Counted from the first letter of the stretch, positions 1 through 6,929 are shown. The stretch is DNA of 6,949 nucleotides from Synergistaceae bacterium (GCA_031274465.1 JAISQC010000195.1:1-6949), one strand, 5' to 3'. The notes: generated by a model from the letters alone, not told the origin. Program-made: numbers and translations.

Positions 1-101
1 TGGTGATTGACTCAGAAGGTAAGCTAAAATATACTCAATGCGACGCGCGGCGCGAAATTCAAAACGCGCGCTCTTATCTCTTAGGCCGAGGAGTGAAATG
101 A
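1..101 (+). CDS. Possible 3' end of an upstream gene (partial, unknown function)
   Basis: Reading codons from base 3 gives an open frame of 32 residues that stops at the TGA at 99-101. It starts VIDSEGKLKY, has a charged middle (DARREIQNAR) and ends LLGRGVK. The stop overlaps the ATG of the peptidase gene as ATGA, the same arrangement seen between the GrpE-like and Hsp70 genes, which favours a real, translationally coupled gene. Against it, third positions are clearly poorer in G and C (14 of 32) than in the genes downstream, and a good promoter match lies inside it. No family is recognisable from so short a tail. It could equally be open non-coding leader sequence. Confidence 0.4.
   Translation, partial: VIDSEGKLKYTQCDARREIQNARSYLLGRGVK
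7..35 (+). promoter_or_regulatory. Candidate sigma-70 promoter for the peptidase/chaperone cassette
   Basis: TTGACT at 7-12 and TATACT at 30-35 each match the consensus -35 and -10 boxes in five of six positions, with an ideal 17 bp spacer. Transcription would begin near base 42, giving a leader of about 55 nt before the ATG at 98. If real, the in-frame start at 38 would lie upstream of the transcript and cannot be used. The site sits in an open frame that may belong to an upstream gene, so it could be an internal promoter or chance. No CIRCE-type inverted repeat is visible nearby. Confidence 0.5.
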
Positions 102-721
102 AAAGCATATCCCTGAAACGCATTGACGCGTTCAAAATAATTGACGAGAACACCGACGAGATATTCTACGGCTGCGATCAGGAGTGGTTCGGCACCGAGT
201 GGCAGCGCAGGTCCGGCTGTGGCCCGTCGGCGGTGAGCAACATGCTGCTGTACCGCGCGGCGCCTCTTGGCGGCAGGGCACTCAGCAAGAGCGACTGCGC
301 GTCTTTGATGGAAGAGGTGTGGCATCACGTCACCCCGACCGAGCACGGGATACCGAACACCGAGATGCTGTGCGAGTCGGTCAAGGCATACGGGGCCTCG
401 AAAGGGGCGAAGGTGGCGTGCGCGCACTGCGAGATTCCGGAAGACAGGTCGCTCAGGCCGTCCGGGGGCGAGGTCGCGTCGTTTCTGGAGGTGGCACTTT
501 CGTCCGATATCCCGGTCATATTTCTCAACCTGTGCAACGGAGAGGAAGAAAACCTTGACGAATGGCACTGGGTTACTATAGTCTCGCTGGAGAGGGCGGA
601 ACCTGACGGCCGCATGAAGCTTCGCATTCTCGACAAGGGAAAGATAGGCATCGTCGATTTGACGCTGTGGCTCGACACCACCGAATGCGGAGGCGGCTTC
701 GTCCATTTCGTCATGGAATAG
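98..721 (+). CDS. C39-like (papain-fold) cysteine peptidase
   Basis: A 207-residue protein with no signal peptide or membrane segment, so presumably cytoplasmic. The nucleophile signature is SGCGPSAVSNML with Cys41 (bases 218-220), preceded by Gln36 as a plausible oxyanion residue. The general-base signature is EWHWVTIV with His157, followed by Asp179 in RILDKG, giving a Cys-His-Asp order as in C39-like peptidases. The family cleaves peptide bonds, often at double-glycine leaders, but here it is a stand-alone domain without an ABC transporter, so the substrate is unknown. The ATG at 98 is preferred because GAGGAG lies at 88-93; an in-frame start at 38 has no ribosome site and adds an atypical Arg-rich leader. 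It lies 45 bp upstream of the GrpE-like gene on the same strand, probably in the same operon. A related papain-fold amidase or transglutaminase activity is an alternative. Confidence 0.75.
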   Translation: MKSISLKRIDAFKIIDENTDEIFYGCDQEWFGTEWQRRSGCGPSAVSNMLLYRAAPLGGRALSKSDCASLMEEVWHHVTPTEHGIPNTEMLCESVKAYGASKGAKVACAHCEIPEDRSLRPSGGEVASFLEVALSSDIPVIFLNLCNGEEENLDEWHWVTIVSLERAEPDGRMKLRILDKGKIGIVDLTLWLDTTECGGGFVHFVME

Positions 722-766
722 GCGCGTTTTTGCATGCGCCGGTGAAATTGGAGGCGATCGCTCGCT

Positions 767-1354
767 TTGCCCAAACCTAAGAGGACGTCCGGCGATAGAT
801 TCAGCGGACCGCCGGCGGGGAAAAACCCATCGAAACAGAGCGGGCCAAAGACATCCGCACATGGTCGGGAATTGGCCTCCGGCAAGCCGATTCGCCAGCA
901 GGCAACCTGCTTAAAGGCGCATGGGCTTCGGGAGAGCGGCGGCGCTACCCAAAACAGGCCGCAGGACGCCGGCTCGGCGCAGAGCGAACGCGACGAGCTT
1001 TTGATCGGAAAGACGCGCGACCTGCTCATCAAAATAGCCGTCGAGTCATGGCAATTCGCACGATTGTTCGAACGGGCGCTCACAAAGCTCGACGCCGCGG
1101 AACGGAAGAAGTATGAGGCACGCGCCGCGTCCTTCAACAAAACGATCGTGGACGCGCTGGCAGAGGCGGAGCTTAAAATCGCACTGATAGAGGGGCAGCG
1201 GTTCGATCCCGGGATGGCCGCCATTCCCTTGAACATAGAAGATTTTGACGAAGGGGACGAACTGGTGGTTGACAGGATGGCATCTCCGATAATCATGGGC
1301 AAAGACGGCTTGGTCAGGACGGGCAGCGTTATTTTGCGGAAGGTGGAAAGATGA
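767..1354 (+). CDS. GrpE-like nucleotide exchange factor
   Basis: A 195-residue protein. Residues 1-70 are basic, rich in Pro, Ser and Gly, and look disordered. Residues 75-140 are predicted helical (ERDELLIGKTRDLLIKI onward). Residues 141-194 resemble the GrpE beta-wing: EGQRFDPG parallels the 'G..FDP' turn of GrpE, and the end, GLVRTGSVILRK, parallels its 'GY....R.LRPA.V.V' strand pair. GrpE proteins release ADP from Hsp70. The similarity is weak, but the next gene, overlapping by ATGA, is an Hsp70, which makes the assignment much more likely. The helix is shorter than in E. coli GrpE, and its N-terminal tail is basic rather than acidic. The start is TTG at 767; GGAGG at 750-754 is 12 nt upstream (rather far) and an in-frame stop at 743 excludes earlier starts. 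A TTG at 872 is possible but lacks a spaced ribosome site. Confidence 0.65.
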   Translation: MPKPKRTSGDRFSGPPAGKNPSKQSGPKTSAHGRELASGKPIRQQATCLKAHGLRESGGATQNRPQDAGSAQSERDELLIGKTRDLLIKIAVESWQFARLFERALTKLDAAERKKYEARAASFNKTIVDALAEAELKIALIEGQRFDPGMAAIPLNIEDFDEGDELVVDRMASPIIMGKDGLVRTGSVILRKVER

Positions 1355-3849
1355 GCAACTACGTCGGCATAGATCTCGGAACGACCAACAGCGTCATATC
1401 CTCCTACGACGGCTTGCGGATTCGCACGTGGAAAAACCCCGAACAGAGCGACGTGACGCCGTCGGCGATATACATCGACAAGCGCGGCGGCAAGTACGTC
1501 GGCCTAAGGGCGTACAACATGTCCTCAAGGGACCCCGGCAATTGCGCGGTGCTTTTCAAAAGGCTTATGGGGACGAGCACCAAGGTCCATTTCGCGGCCT
1601 CGGATACGACCAAAACGCCGGAGGAGTGCTCGGCGGAATTGCTCAAATCCCTTTTCGGCTATCTGCCGGAGGAGATAAGGAGCGGGCACGACACAGGAAC
1701 CGTGATCACCGTTCCGGCTGCCTTCAACCAGATGCAAAAAACCGCGACGATGGAGGCGGCGAACATGGCAGGCATCGGCAGCGTCGCCCTGATGCAGGAG
1801 CCGGTCGCGGCGGTCATGAGCGTCATGCGCGCGAACAGGAGCGACGGCATGTTCCTCATATACGACCTCGGCGGGGGCACTTTGGACATCGCCGTAGCGG
1901 AAAGCTCCGGCGGCCGCGTCAACCTTCTGGCCCACGGCGGCATAGCGATGTGCGGCGGCAGGGATTTTGACCGGGCTATCTTCGACAATATCGTCAAGCC
2001 GTGGCTTTTGGAGAAATTCTCGCTCCCCGATGATTTTCAGGCAGACCCGGCGTACAGGACCCTGGCCCGATGGGCCGCGTCTGCCGCCGAAAACGCCAAG
2101 ATCGCCCTTTCTTCTGCAAGAGAGACGACCATCAGCCTGTCGGCCGACATTCAGGAACCCATCCGAGACACGAAGGGCACGGAGATATATTTCGACATCC
2201 CCCTGCGCAGGGAGGTTTACGACGAGCTGATAGCGGAGCGGGTGGCAGAATCCATAAACGCCGCAAGAGATACGCTGCAAAGCGCCGGCCTCACCTCGCG
2301 CGATCCGGGGAGCATAGTGTTCATAGGCGGGCCGACGAGCTACAAGCCGCTGCGCGACAGGGTCGCGGGCGAGCTTGGGATAAGCGGGGGCATCGACGTG
2401 AACCCAATGACCGCCGTGGCGGAAGGCGCGAGCCTTTTCGCTGAGTCAATCGACTGGAGCGCGCGCGCTAGGTCGAGGAAGGGAAGCCGCGGACATATCT
2501 CATCCGGCGGCGAATTGAACCTGTCCTTCAACTACAACGCCCGGACCTCCGAACCCAGCGCCAAAATATCGGCAATCCTCCCGGGCGGGGCACCAGCCGG
2601 ATGCGAATTTCAGGCGGACAGCATGGACACCGGGTGGACGTCGGGCAGGATACGCCTTGAGGACGGCGCCACTATAGATGTGCCGCTGCCCGAGGAGGGC
2701 GAAAACAAGTTCAAAATATCGGCCTTCGGCAAGACGGGCGGGCCGGTGAAGCTCGACGACAGCATGATAACGATAACGCGCACCGCTGCGACCGTCGGGG
2801 CGATACCGGCATCTCATTCAGTGGGCGTCGAGGTGCTGGAGAAGATCGGTGGCAAGCCCGCGCTGGAATACCTCGTCCGCCGGGGCGACGCACTTCCAAA
2901 GAAGGGGAAAAAGACGTTCAAGGCCGCCGAGGCGTTGAAGGCGGGAAGCGCCGGGTCGCTCAACTTCAAACTGTGGGAGGGCGAGATCAAGGCCCCCATC
3001 ACGGATAACCGCCCGATCGGCGTGTTCAAGATATCCGGGGCCGATTTCGACGATGGGGCGATCCCCGAGGGCGCGGACCTCGAGTGCGAGTACGAGATAC
3101 TGGATTCGGGGCACATCGACGTGCGTTTCTCCGTCCCCTGCATAGGCGGCTCGTTCCGCTCGGACAAAAATTTCTACTCCCGCCAAGAGGGTCAGGTGGA
3201 CTACTCGTCCTCGGCCTTTAACGTGGTTTCCAGCGGGCGGAAGGCGCTTCTTAGGATAAACGAGATAAAAATGACAATCGACGACCCAAGGCTGCTCGAA
3301 GCTCGCAGAAAAGCGGAATCGGTCGTTTCGCTCGGCTCGGATGAAAAAGAGGCCGAAAAAATCCAAGAGGCCGACGAAAACATCAGAAGCGCGAAGATGA
3401 TTCTGGCACAGGTCCGCGAAGAGCATCTGAGGGAAATCCGCAGCCTGGACTTGGATAAAATCGCATCCACGTTCGAAAACGACCTTCGAGCATACGCCAC
3501 CCCGTCCGAGGCCGCCGACTTCGAAAACCTGGCGGAGACGGCGCGGCGTTCGATAGACAGGGACGACGCGGATTTCGAGTTCTACCTTGGGAAGCTGGAG
3601 AGCATGGCGTTCGGCATCCAGTGGCGCCAGGACTGGTTCATCGCCGAGGTTTTCAAGCGCTGGTCGAGCCTCCCGCAGATATTTGCCGACAGGCGCCGTT
3701 TCGACGAGCTAGTGAGCGAAGGCAGACGGCTCGTGTCCTCCGGAGAGACCGAAAAGCTCCGCGACGTCATGCTGGAGCTTCTGAAGCTCATTCCGGGAGT
3801 CGGCCCCGACATCAGCATGTCCGACGTGACGAACATCATCAGGGGCTGA
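1351..3849 (+). CDS. Hsp70-family chaperone with inserted domain between NBD and SBD
   Basis: An 832-residue cytoplasmic ATPase of the DnaK/Hsp70 superfamily; DnaK is about 640. The nucleotide-binding domain spans residues 1-365: phosphate-1 loop GIDLGTTNS (6-14), Lys70 in FKRLMG at the position of DnaK Lys70, TVPAAF (120-125), QEPVAA (149-154), phosphate-2 YDLGGGTLD (171-179), GGRDFD (202-207), adenosine motif FIGGPTSYKPLRDRV (324-338) and NPMTAVAEGA (351-360). DnaK's hydrophobic VLLLDV linker is absent; instead a basic stretch and a beta-rich block occupy 367-487. Residues 488-615 align with SBD-beta (SVGVEVLEKIGG, RRGDALPKKGKKTF, DNRPIGVFKISG). Residues 640-832 are mostly charged helix, longer than a DnaK lid. 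AGGTGG at 1341-1346 precedes the ATG, which overlaps the upstream stop. It is not the housekeeping dnaK, judging by linker and neighbours. Confidence 0.9.
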   Translation: MSNYVGIDLGTTNSVISSYDGLRIRTWKNPEQSDVTPSAIYIDKRGGKYVGLRAYNMSSRDPGNCAVLFKRLMGTSTKVHFAASDTTKTPEECSAELLKSLFGYLPEEIRSGHDTGTVITVPAAFNQMQKTATMEAANMAGIGSVALMQEPVAAVMSVMRANRSDGMFLIYDLGGGTLDIAVAESSGGRVNLLAHGGIAMCGGRDFDRAIFDNIVKPWLLEKFSLPDDFQADPAYRTLARWAASAAENAKIALSSARETTISLSADIQEPIRDTKGTEIYFDIPLRREVYDELIAERVAESINAARDTLQSAGLTSRDPGSIVFIGGPTSYKPLRDRVAGELGISGGIDVNPMTAVAEGASLFAESIDWSARARSRKGSRGHISSGGELNLSFNYNARTSEPSAKISAILPGGAPAGCEFQADSMDTGWTSGRIRLEDGATIDVPLPEEGENKFKISAFGKTGGPVKLDDSMITITRTAATVGAIPASHSVGVEVLEKIGGKPALEYLVRRGDALPKKGKKTFKAAEALKAGSAGSLNFKLWEGEIKAPITDNRPIGVFKISGADFDDGAIPEGADLECEYEILDSGHIDVRFSVPCIGGSFRSDKNFYSRQEGQVDYSSSAFNVVSSGRKALLRINEIKMTIDDPRLLEARRKAESVVSLGSDEKEAEKIQEADENIRSAKMILAQVREEHLREIRSLDLDKIASTFENDLRAYATPSEAADFENLAETARRSIDRDDADFEFYLGKLESMAFGIQWRQDWFIAEVFKRWSSLPQIFADRRRFDELVSEGRRLVSSGETEKLRDVMLELLKLIPGVGPDISMSDVTNIIRG
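2449..2811 (+). other. Extra beta-rich domain inside the Hsp70 (residues 367-487)
   Basis: This stretch encodes a short basic segment (ARARSRKGSRG) and then alternating beta-like strands (LNLSFNYNAR, AKISAILPGG, RIRLEDGATIDVPLP, NKFKISAFG, SMITITR). The pattern suggests an Ig-like or C2-like sandwich. It lies exactly where canonical Hsp70s have a linker of about ten residues. Boundaries are estimated from the last NBD motif (TAVAEGA) and the first SBD-beta match (SVGVEVLEKIGG). Domain identity is not established. Confidence 0.5.
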
Positions 3850-3858
3850 GGCTACGGC

Positions 3859-5610
3859 ATGGATTTGCTGCAAAACCCCTTCAACAGGATAAACGGGCGA
3901 GCCCACCACAATCGCAGGAAGCTGACCGAGCTCGCAGACGCGCAGGGGCTATCCGGAGACCCGGAGGACGCTTCTGGCGCCCTGTCGGAGCTGACCCACC
4001 CCAGAAAACGCCTATTTGCGGAGATCGCGTGGCTCCCCGGGGTTGCAGCCACGCAGATCGACCCCCTGCTGTCGCTGCTCGACCCAGTGTCGCCAAGGCT
4101 GCCCCGCAACAGGACGCTCCCTTCGGCAGACATGGCGCGGGCAAATCTGCTCGCGTCCGGGTTGTCGCGGCTGGATAAGGGGGATTGCAAGCCATCCTCG
4201 GTCGCGGTGTGGATCCTCGAGATATCCCGCGCGTTCGACTTCACGGACCCGGAAACCCTCATGATAATGATCAACGAAGAGCGCGTCGTATCAGGCTTCC
4301 CGGAGGTCACCAGCCTCGCCGCCGTGAGGGAGGCCGTCAACGAGAGAAGGCGTTATTTTCGCGGCGTGATCATGTCGGCACTGAACGGGATGCCCATTCG
4401 GGAACGGGTCGAGGCAATCGCGGCAGTCGTCGGCGTCTCCACCAACAACGGCAGGATACAGGCCCCCATAGTGGTTTTCGACATGGTAGATCTGTACGAG
4501 GTCGAGTCCAAATCGCTCATCGCCGGAATTGAGCGCACGGCAGGAGCCGCGTCCGCCCGGATTATGGAGGCAGTCGCGCAAAACCGAAGCGACGCGGACA
4601 CGGCAGGCTTGATCGACGAATTCGTGGAGAGTTGCCGCGCGTTGAGACGCATTACCGATCCGATCAGCGTCTGCGCCAGGGTCCGTGGACTTGGCGGCGA
4701 AGGTAGCGTTTGCGCAAAAATGGCATCCGAACTGGAGGCGCACTTAAACGCGCTCGGCAGGCCCGGCCTTGCCTCGCGCCTATCCGATGGTTTGATGGCT
4801 CACGGGGAAGGCCCTGCCGAAACCGGCGGGGAGGCCGGGGAAAGCGAAGCGCAGGACTCTGCGGGCAGTGCCTCCGAAGAAAACGATGCCCCGCCGAACT
4901 TTGACGACATAGTGCTGGGCGAGGGCGAAAAAACGCGCGAGCAGGCTTCGGAATCGGACGACAAGGGCGGCGCGCCGATTGAAATAAAAACCGACCCATT
5001 TGGAACCGCGTACGAGGCGCGGGGGGATACCATTTTTGAAAGCGACATAGAGACCGTGGCGACGGAGAGGATAAGCATATCGCCGAAATGGATAGAATGG
5101 AAGGGCCGCAAGTGGGACGTGGACGCCATCTCGCGCGTCAGATGGGGCCGGGTGCCGGACCCCTCGGGCGACGTCCACAACGTTGCGCAATATCGCGTTT
5201 TTTGGGGCTACGATTACGACGGGGTGTCCGTAGATTTCATCAACAGCCGCACCTACGACAAATTAGCCAAAAGCCTGTGGAAGGCAGTCGGCTCGAAGCT
5301 GATGGACCGCATTCTGGCAGGGATGAGGGACGGGGGAAGCTATCGTTTCGGAGAAACCGCCGCGAACGACTTGGGCATCGAACTGGAGCGGCATACCCAG
5401 CAATCCCGCGACGAGCGGGTTTTTTGCCGTTGGGCGGATATCGTCATAATGGACGAGCCCGGCGTCTTTTCCCTCGGCATGAAGGACGACAACGAGTTGT
5501 GGGTGGATTTCAAATACCTGGAGGACGACAACATCAACATTCTGGAAAACGCGGTGCGCGCGCGCGCCAAGCGCGGCACTGACAGACTGAGCGGCGCTCT
5601 GCCCGCGTGA
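3859..5610 (+). CDS. J-protein-like co-chaperone with C-terminal beta-rich domain
   Basis: A 583-residue protein starting 9 bp after the Hsp70 stop; TGAGG at 3847-3851 can serve as ribosome site. Residues 1-60 resemble the degenerate J-like domains found beside bacterial Hsp70s: NPFNRI at the start, a helix KLTELADAQG, then LTHPRKRLFAEIAWLPG, which matches the 'L.DP..R..YD' helix-IV region of J domains. The HPD tripeptide that stimulates Hsp70 ATPase is not present; QGL stands roughly in its place. Residues 61-310 are largely alpha-helical. Residues 312-375 form an acidic, Gly/Ser/Glu-rich linker. Residues 395-565 alternate beta strands and Trp-rich turns (SPKWIEWKGRKWDVDAIS, VDFINSRTYDKL, VFCRWADIVIM, GVFSLGMKDD), suggesting two PH-like repeats. 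The likely role is substrate or target adaptor for the upstream Hsp70. Function of the C-terminal part is unknown. Confidence 0.6.
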   Translation: MDLLQNPFNRINGRAHHNRRKLTELADAQGLSGDPEDASGALSELTHPRKRLFAEIAWLPGVAATQIDPLLSLLDPVSPRLPRNRTLPSADMARANLLASGLSRLDKGDCKPSSVAVWILEISRAFDFTDPETLMIMINEERVVSGFPEVTSLAAVREAVNERRRYFRGVIMSALNGMPIRERVEAIAAVVGVSTNNGRIQAPIVVFDMVDLYEVESKSLIAGIERTAGAASARIMEAVAQNRSDADTAGLIDEFVESCRALRRITDPISVCARVRGLGGEGSVCAKMASELEAHLNALGRPGLASRLSDGLMAHGEGPAETGGEAGESEAQDSAGSASEENDAPPNFDDIVLGEGEKTREQASESDDKGGAPIEIKTDPFGTAYEARGDTIFESDIETVATERISISPKWIEWKGRKWDVDAISRVRWGRVPDPSGDVHNVAQYRVFWGYDYDGVSVDFINSRTYDKLAKSLWKAVGSKLMDRILAGMRDGGSYRFGETAANDLGIELERHTQQSRDERVFCRWADIVIMDEPGVFSLGMKDDNELWVDFKYLEDDNINILENAVRARAKRGTDRLSGALPA

Positions 5611-5628
5611 GCCGCCCCATTTAGCGGC
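5611..5628. terminator. Weak hairpin at the convergent gene junction
   Basis: GCCGC at 5611-5615 pairs with GCGGC at 5624-5628 around an 8-nt loop, exactly where the plus-strand J-like gene and the minus-strand deacylase converge with a 10 bp gap. A hairpin here could serve both directions. No T-run follows on either strand, so an intrinsic terminator is doubtful. Confidence 0.2.
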
Positions 5629-6838
5629 GCAGCTCCCCTGACGGAACGCCGGATATCTCTCCGTTGTCCAAAACCGCATTGCCATTTACAATCACCAGCT
5701 TCATCCCCATCGGCGGCATGAACGGCTCTTTGTATGTAGCCCTGTCCGTGAAGCTATCCGGGTCAAAGACCGCTATGTCGGCGGACGCGCCTGCGTATAT
5801 CCTTCCCGCGTCTATCTGAAGCGCGTCGGCCGGCATAGCGGTGACTTTCTTCAACGCGTCGTTCCAGCCATAGCCGTGCCGCCTCAATATCCGAAGCGCC
5901 CTCGGAAAAGTGCCGGACAGCCTTGGATGCGCGCCCTCCCCCTGATAATACGAATCGGAGCCTATCATGCAATCGGGATGCGCGACGCAGCGCTCCACCT
6001 CGTCCTGCTCCATTATATGGGCGATTATCTGGCCGTCTGGCTCCTCGCGCCGCATCTCGGCAAAAGTGTCCCAGTTCAGCCATTGGCCCCTGAACCGGCC
6101 CGAGGCGGCCTCGAGGCATTCCGGCCCTTTGCCCCGCCACCTACTGGCAAAGCCGTCATCGAAAACGGCGGAACCCACGTTGGTGCAAAACGCGTCGTAT
6201 GGATAGCTATCGAACGTCACGCGCAGCCCTTCTCCCGTCGCGGCGTCTATCGCCTCCAAGCATTCGTCGGTATGGAACGCCGTCATGCTGGCGAGATGGG
6301 ATATCTCTACCCTGACGCCGTAAACGCGGGAAAGCTCTATCACCTCGCGGATCCCTTCGACGCACCTGTCGTCATCGAAACGCGTATGGACGGAGATGAA
6401 CCCGCCAAATTCTGCCACGACCCGCGCAAGGCCGCTTATCTCTTCGAAAGTCGCGCCCGGCTCGTATTCGAGGCCCAGCGACAGGCCCATCGCGCCAAGG
6501 CGCATCGATTCCCCGAGGAGATCGCGCATCGCTTGCCTCTGCCGCGGCGTGGCGGGGGCATACCTGTCCGTCTGCCCTGACGCATGCCTGAGGACGCAGT
6601 TCCCGGCCAGGTAATGGAGATTGATCCAGGGATGGGGGTGCATCGCGGCCGAATCGGCAAAAAGCGGCCCGCTGCCGCAGTTCCCGGAAAGCATGGTAGT
6701 CACCCCCTGCCGGAGCAGGGAGAGTTCCACGACATCGCCTCCCCCCTCGTATTCGTCGTGGGCATGAATGTCGATGAATCCAGGCGATAGTGACAGTCCT
6801 TGGCCCCAGCGTGAACAACGTGGCCGTCTCGATGTCAA
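5621..6838 (-). CDS. N-acyl-D-amino-acid deacylase, 5'-truncated (probable pseudogene)
   Basis: The remaining 405 residues are an amidohydrolase of the D-aminoacylase family, which hydrolyses N-acyl-D-amino acids to a D-amino acid and a carboxylate. Visible landmarks are SPGFIDIHAHDEY with metal-site His25 and His27, LSGNCGSGP with Cys54 at the family's bridging-cysteine position, SVHTRF (His151), EISHLASM (His181), FDSYPYDAF, IGSDSYY with catalytic-type Asp295, HPRLSGTFPRAL, and the closing ADIAVFDP...VIVNGNAVLDNG...GELRR. Family members are usually about 480-530 residues and begin with some 55-60 residues of beta-sandwich (a 'DLLI.NG.I.DG' type start) before 'PGFID'. Here those are absent: the frame enters at GQGLSLSPG after a non-homologous Arg-rich leader, and its only upstream start is a TTG lying in a putative IS end with no ribosome site. 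The gene therefore looks cut by insertion and probably inactive. Confidence 0.85.
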   Translation of the reverse strand: MTSRRPRCSRWGQGLSLSPGFIDIHAHDEYEGGGDVVELSLLRQGVTTMLSGNCGSGPLFADSAAMHPHPWINLHYLAGNCVLRHASGQTDRYAPATPRQRQAMRDLLGESMRLGAMGLSLGLEYEPGATFEEISGLARVVAEFGGFISVHTRFDDDRCVEGIREVIELSRVYGVRVEISHLASMTAFHTDECLEAIDAATGEGLRVTFDSYPYDAFCTNVGSAVFDDGFASRWRGKGPECLEAASGRFRGQWLNWDTFAEMRREEPDGQIIAHIMEQDEVERCVAHPDCMIGSDSYYQGEGAHPRLSGTFPRALRILRRHGYGWNDALKKVTAMPADALQIDAGRIYAGASADIAVFDPDSFTDRATYKEPFMPPMGMKLVIVNGNAVLDNGEISGVPSGELRR

Positions 6839-6847
6839 GAGGCAGTT

Positions 6848-6861
6848 AAAATAGACCCACC
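6848..6861 (+). repeat. Direct repeat copy 1 in the putative IS end
   Basis: AAAATAGACCCACC, matching the second copy at 6872-6885 (AAAAATGACCCACC) in 12 of 14 positions, 24 bp apart start to start. Probable transposase-binding repeat. Confidence 0.55.
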
Positions 6862-6871
6862 ATCGGCATCG

Positions 6872-6885
6872 AAAAATGACCCACC
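6872..6885 (+). repeat. Direct repeat copy 2 in the putative IS end
   Basis: AAAAATGACCCACC, the second copy of the repeat at 6848-6861; the last eight bases GACCCACC are identical in both. Confidence 0.55.
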
Positions 6886-6890
6886 CCGTG

Positions 6891-6929
6891 GAGGCGCAAT
6901 TTGGCGTTTTTTACTGAAAATATCGCCTC
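6891..6929. repeat. Imperfect inverted repeat near the window end
   Basis: GAGGCGCAATTT at 6891-6902 is complementary in 10 of 12 positions to AAATATCGCCTC at 6918-6929, with a 15-nt loop. It lies inside the putative IS and may be a hairpin in the leader before the transposase gene. T-rich sequence (6941-6947) follows only 12 bases later, so a terminator is less likely. Confidence 0.35.

Noticed and set aside
38..97. N-terminal 20-residue extension of the peptidase starting at 38
   Set aside because: No ribosome site, Arg/Ser-rich and unlike the family, and it would start upstream of the transcript predicted from the 7-35 promoter; GAGGAG at 88-93 marks the ATG at 98.
1..97. Heat-shock CIRCE operator before the cassette
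   Set aside because: No TTAGCACTC/GAGTGCTAA-type inverted repeat is present in the bases before the first start.
721..740. GGCGC...GCGCC hairpin after the peptidase stop as a terminator
   Set aside because: Only five base pairs with the T-run inside the loop and none after the stem, so it cannot work as an intrinsic terminator; it does not split the operon.
325..1302. Long minus-strand open frame antisense to the peptidase and GrpE-like genes
   Set aside because: Low-complexity Ser/Ala/Arg-rich translation without motifs, spanning a gene boundary; a shadow typical of GC-rich coding sequence.
1525..2280. Minus-strand open frame opposite the Hsp70 NBD
   Set aside because: The plus strand carries intact Hsp70 motifs throughout; the antisense translation has none.
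1351..3849. Calling this gene the housekeeping dnaK
   Set aside because: The conserved hydrophobic linker is absent, a large domain is inserted, the C-terminal helical part is longer, and the neighbours are not standard grpE and dnaJ.
5876..6580. Plus-strand 234-residue open frame opposite the deacylase
   Set aside because: The minus strand carries continuous D-aminoacylase motifs here; the antisense product is Pro/Arg/Ala-rich with no recognisable family.
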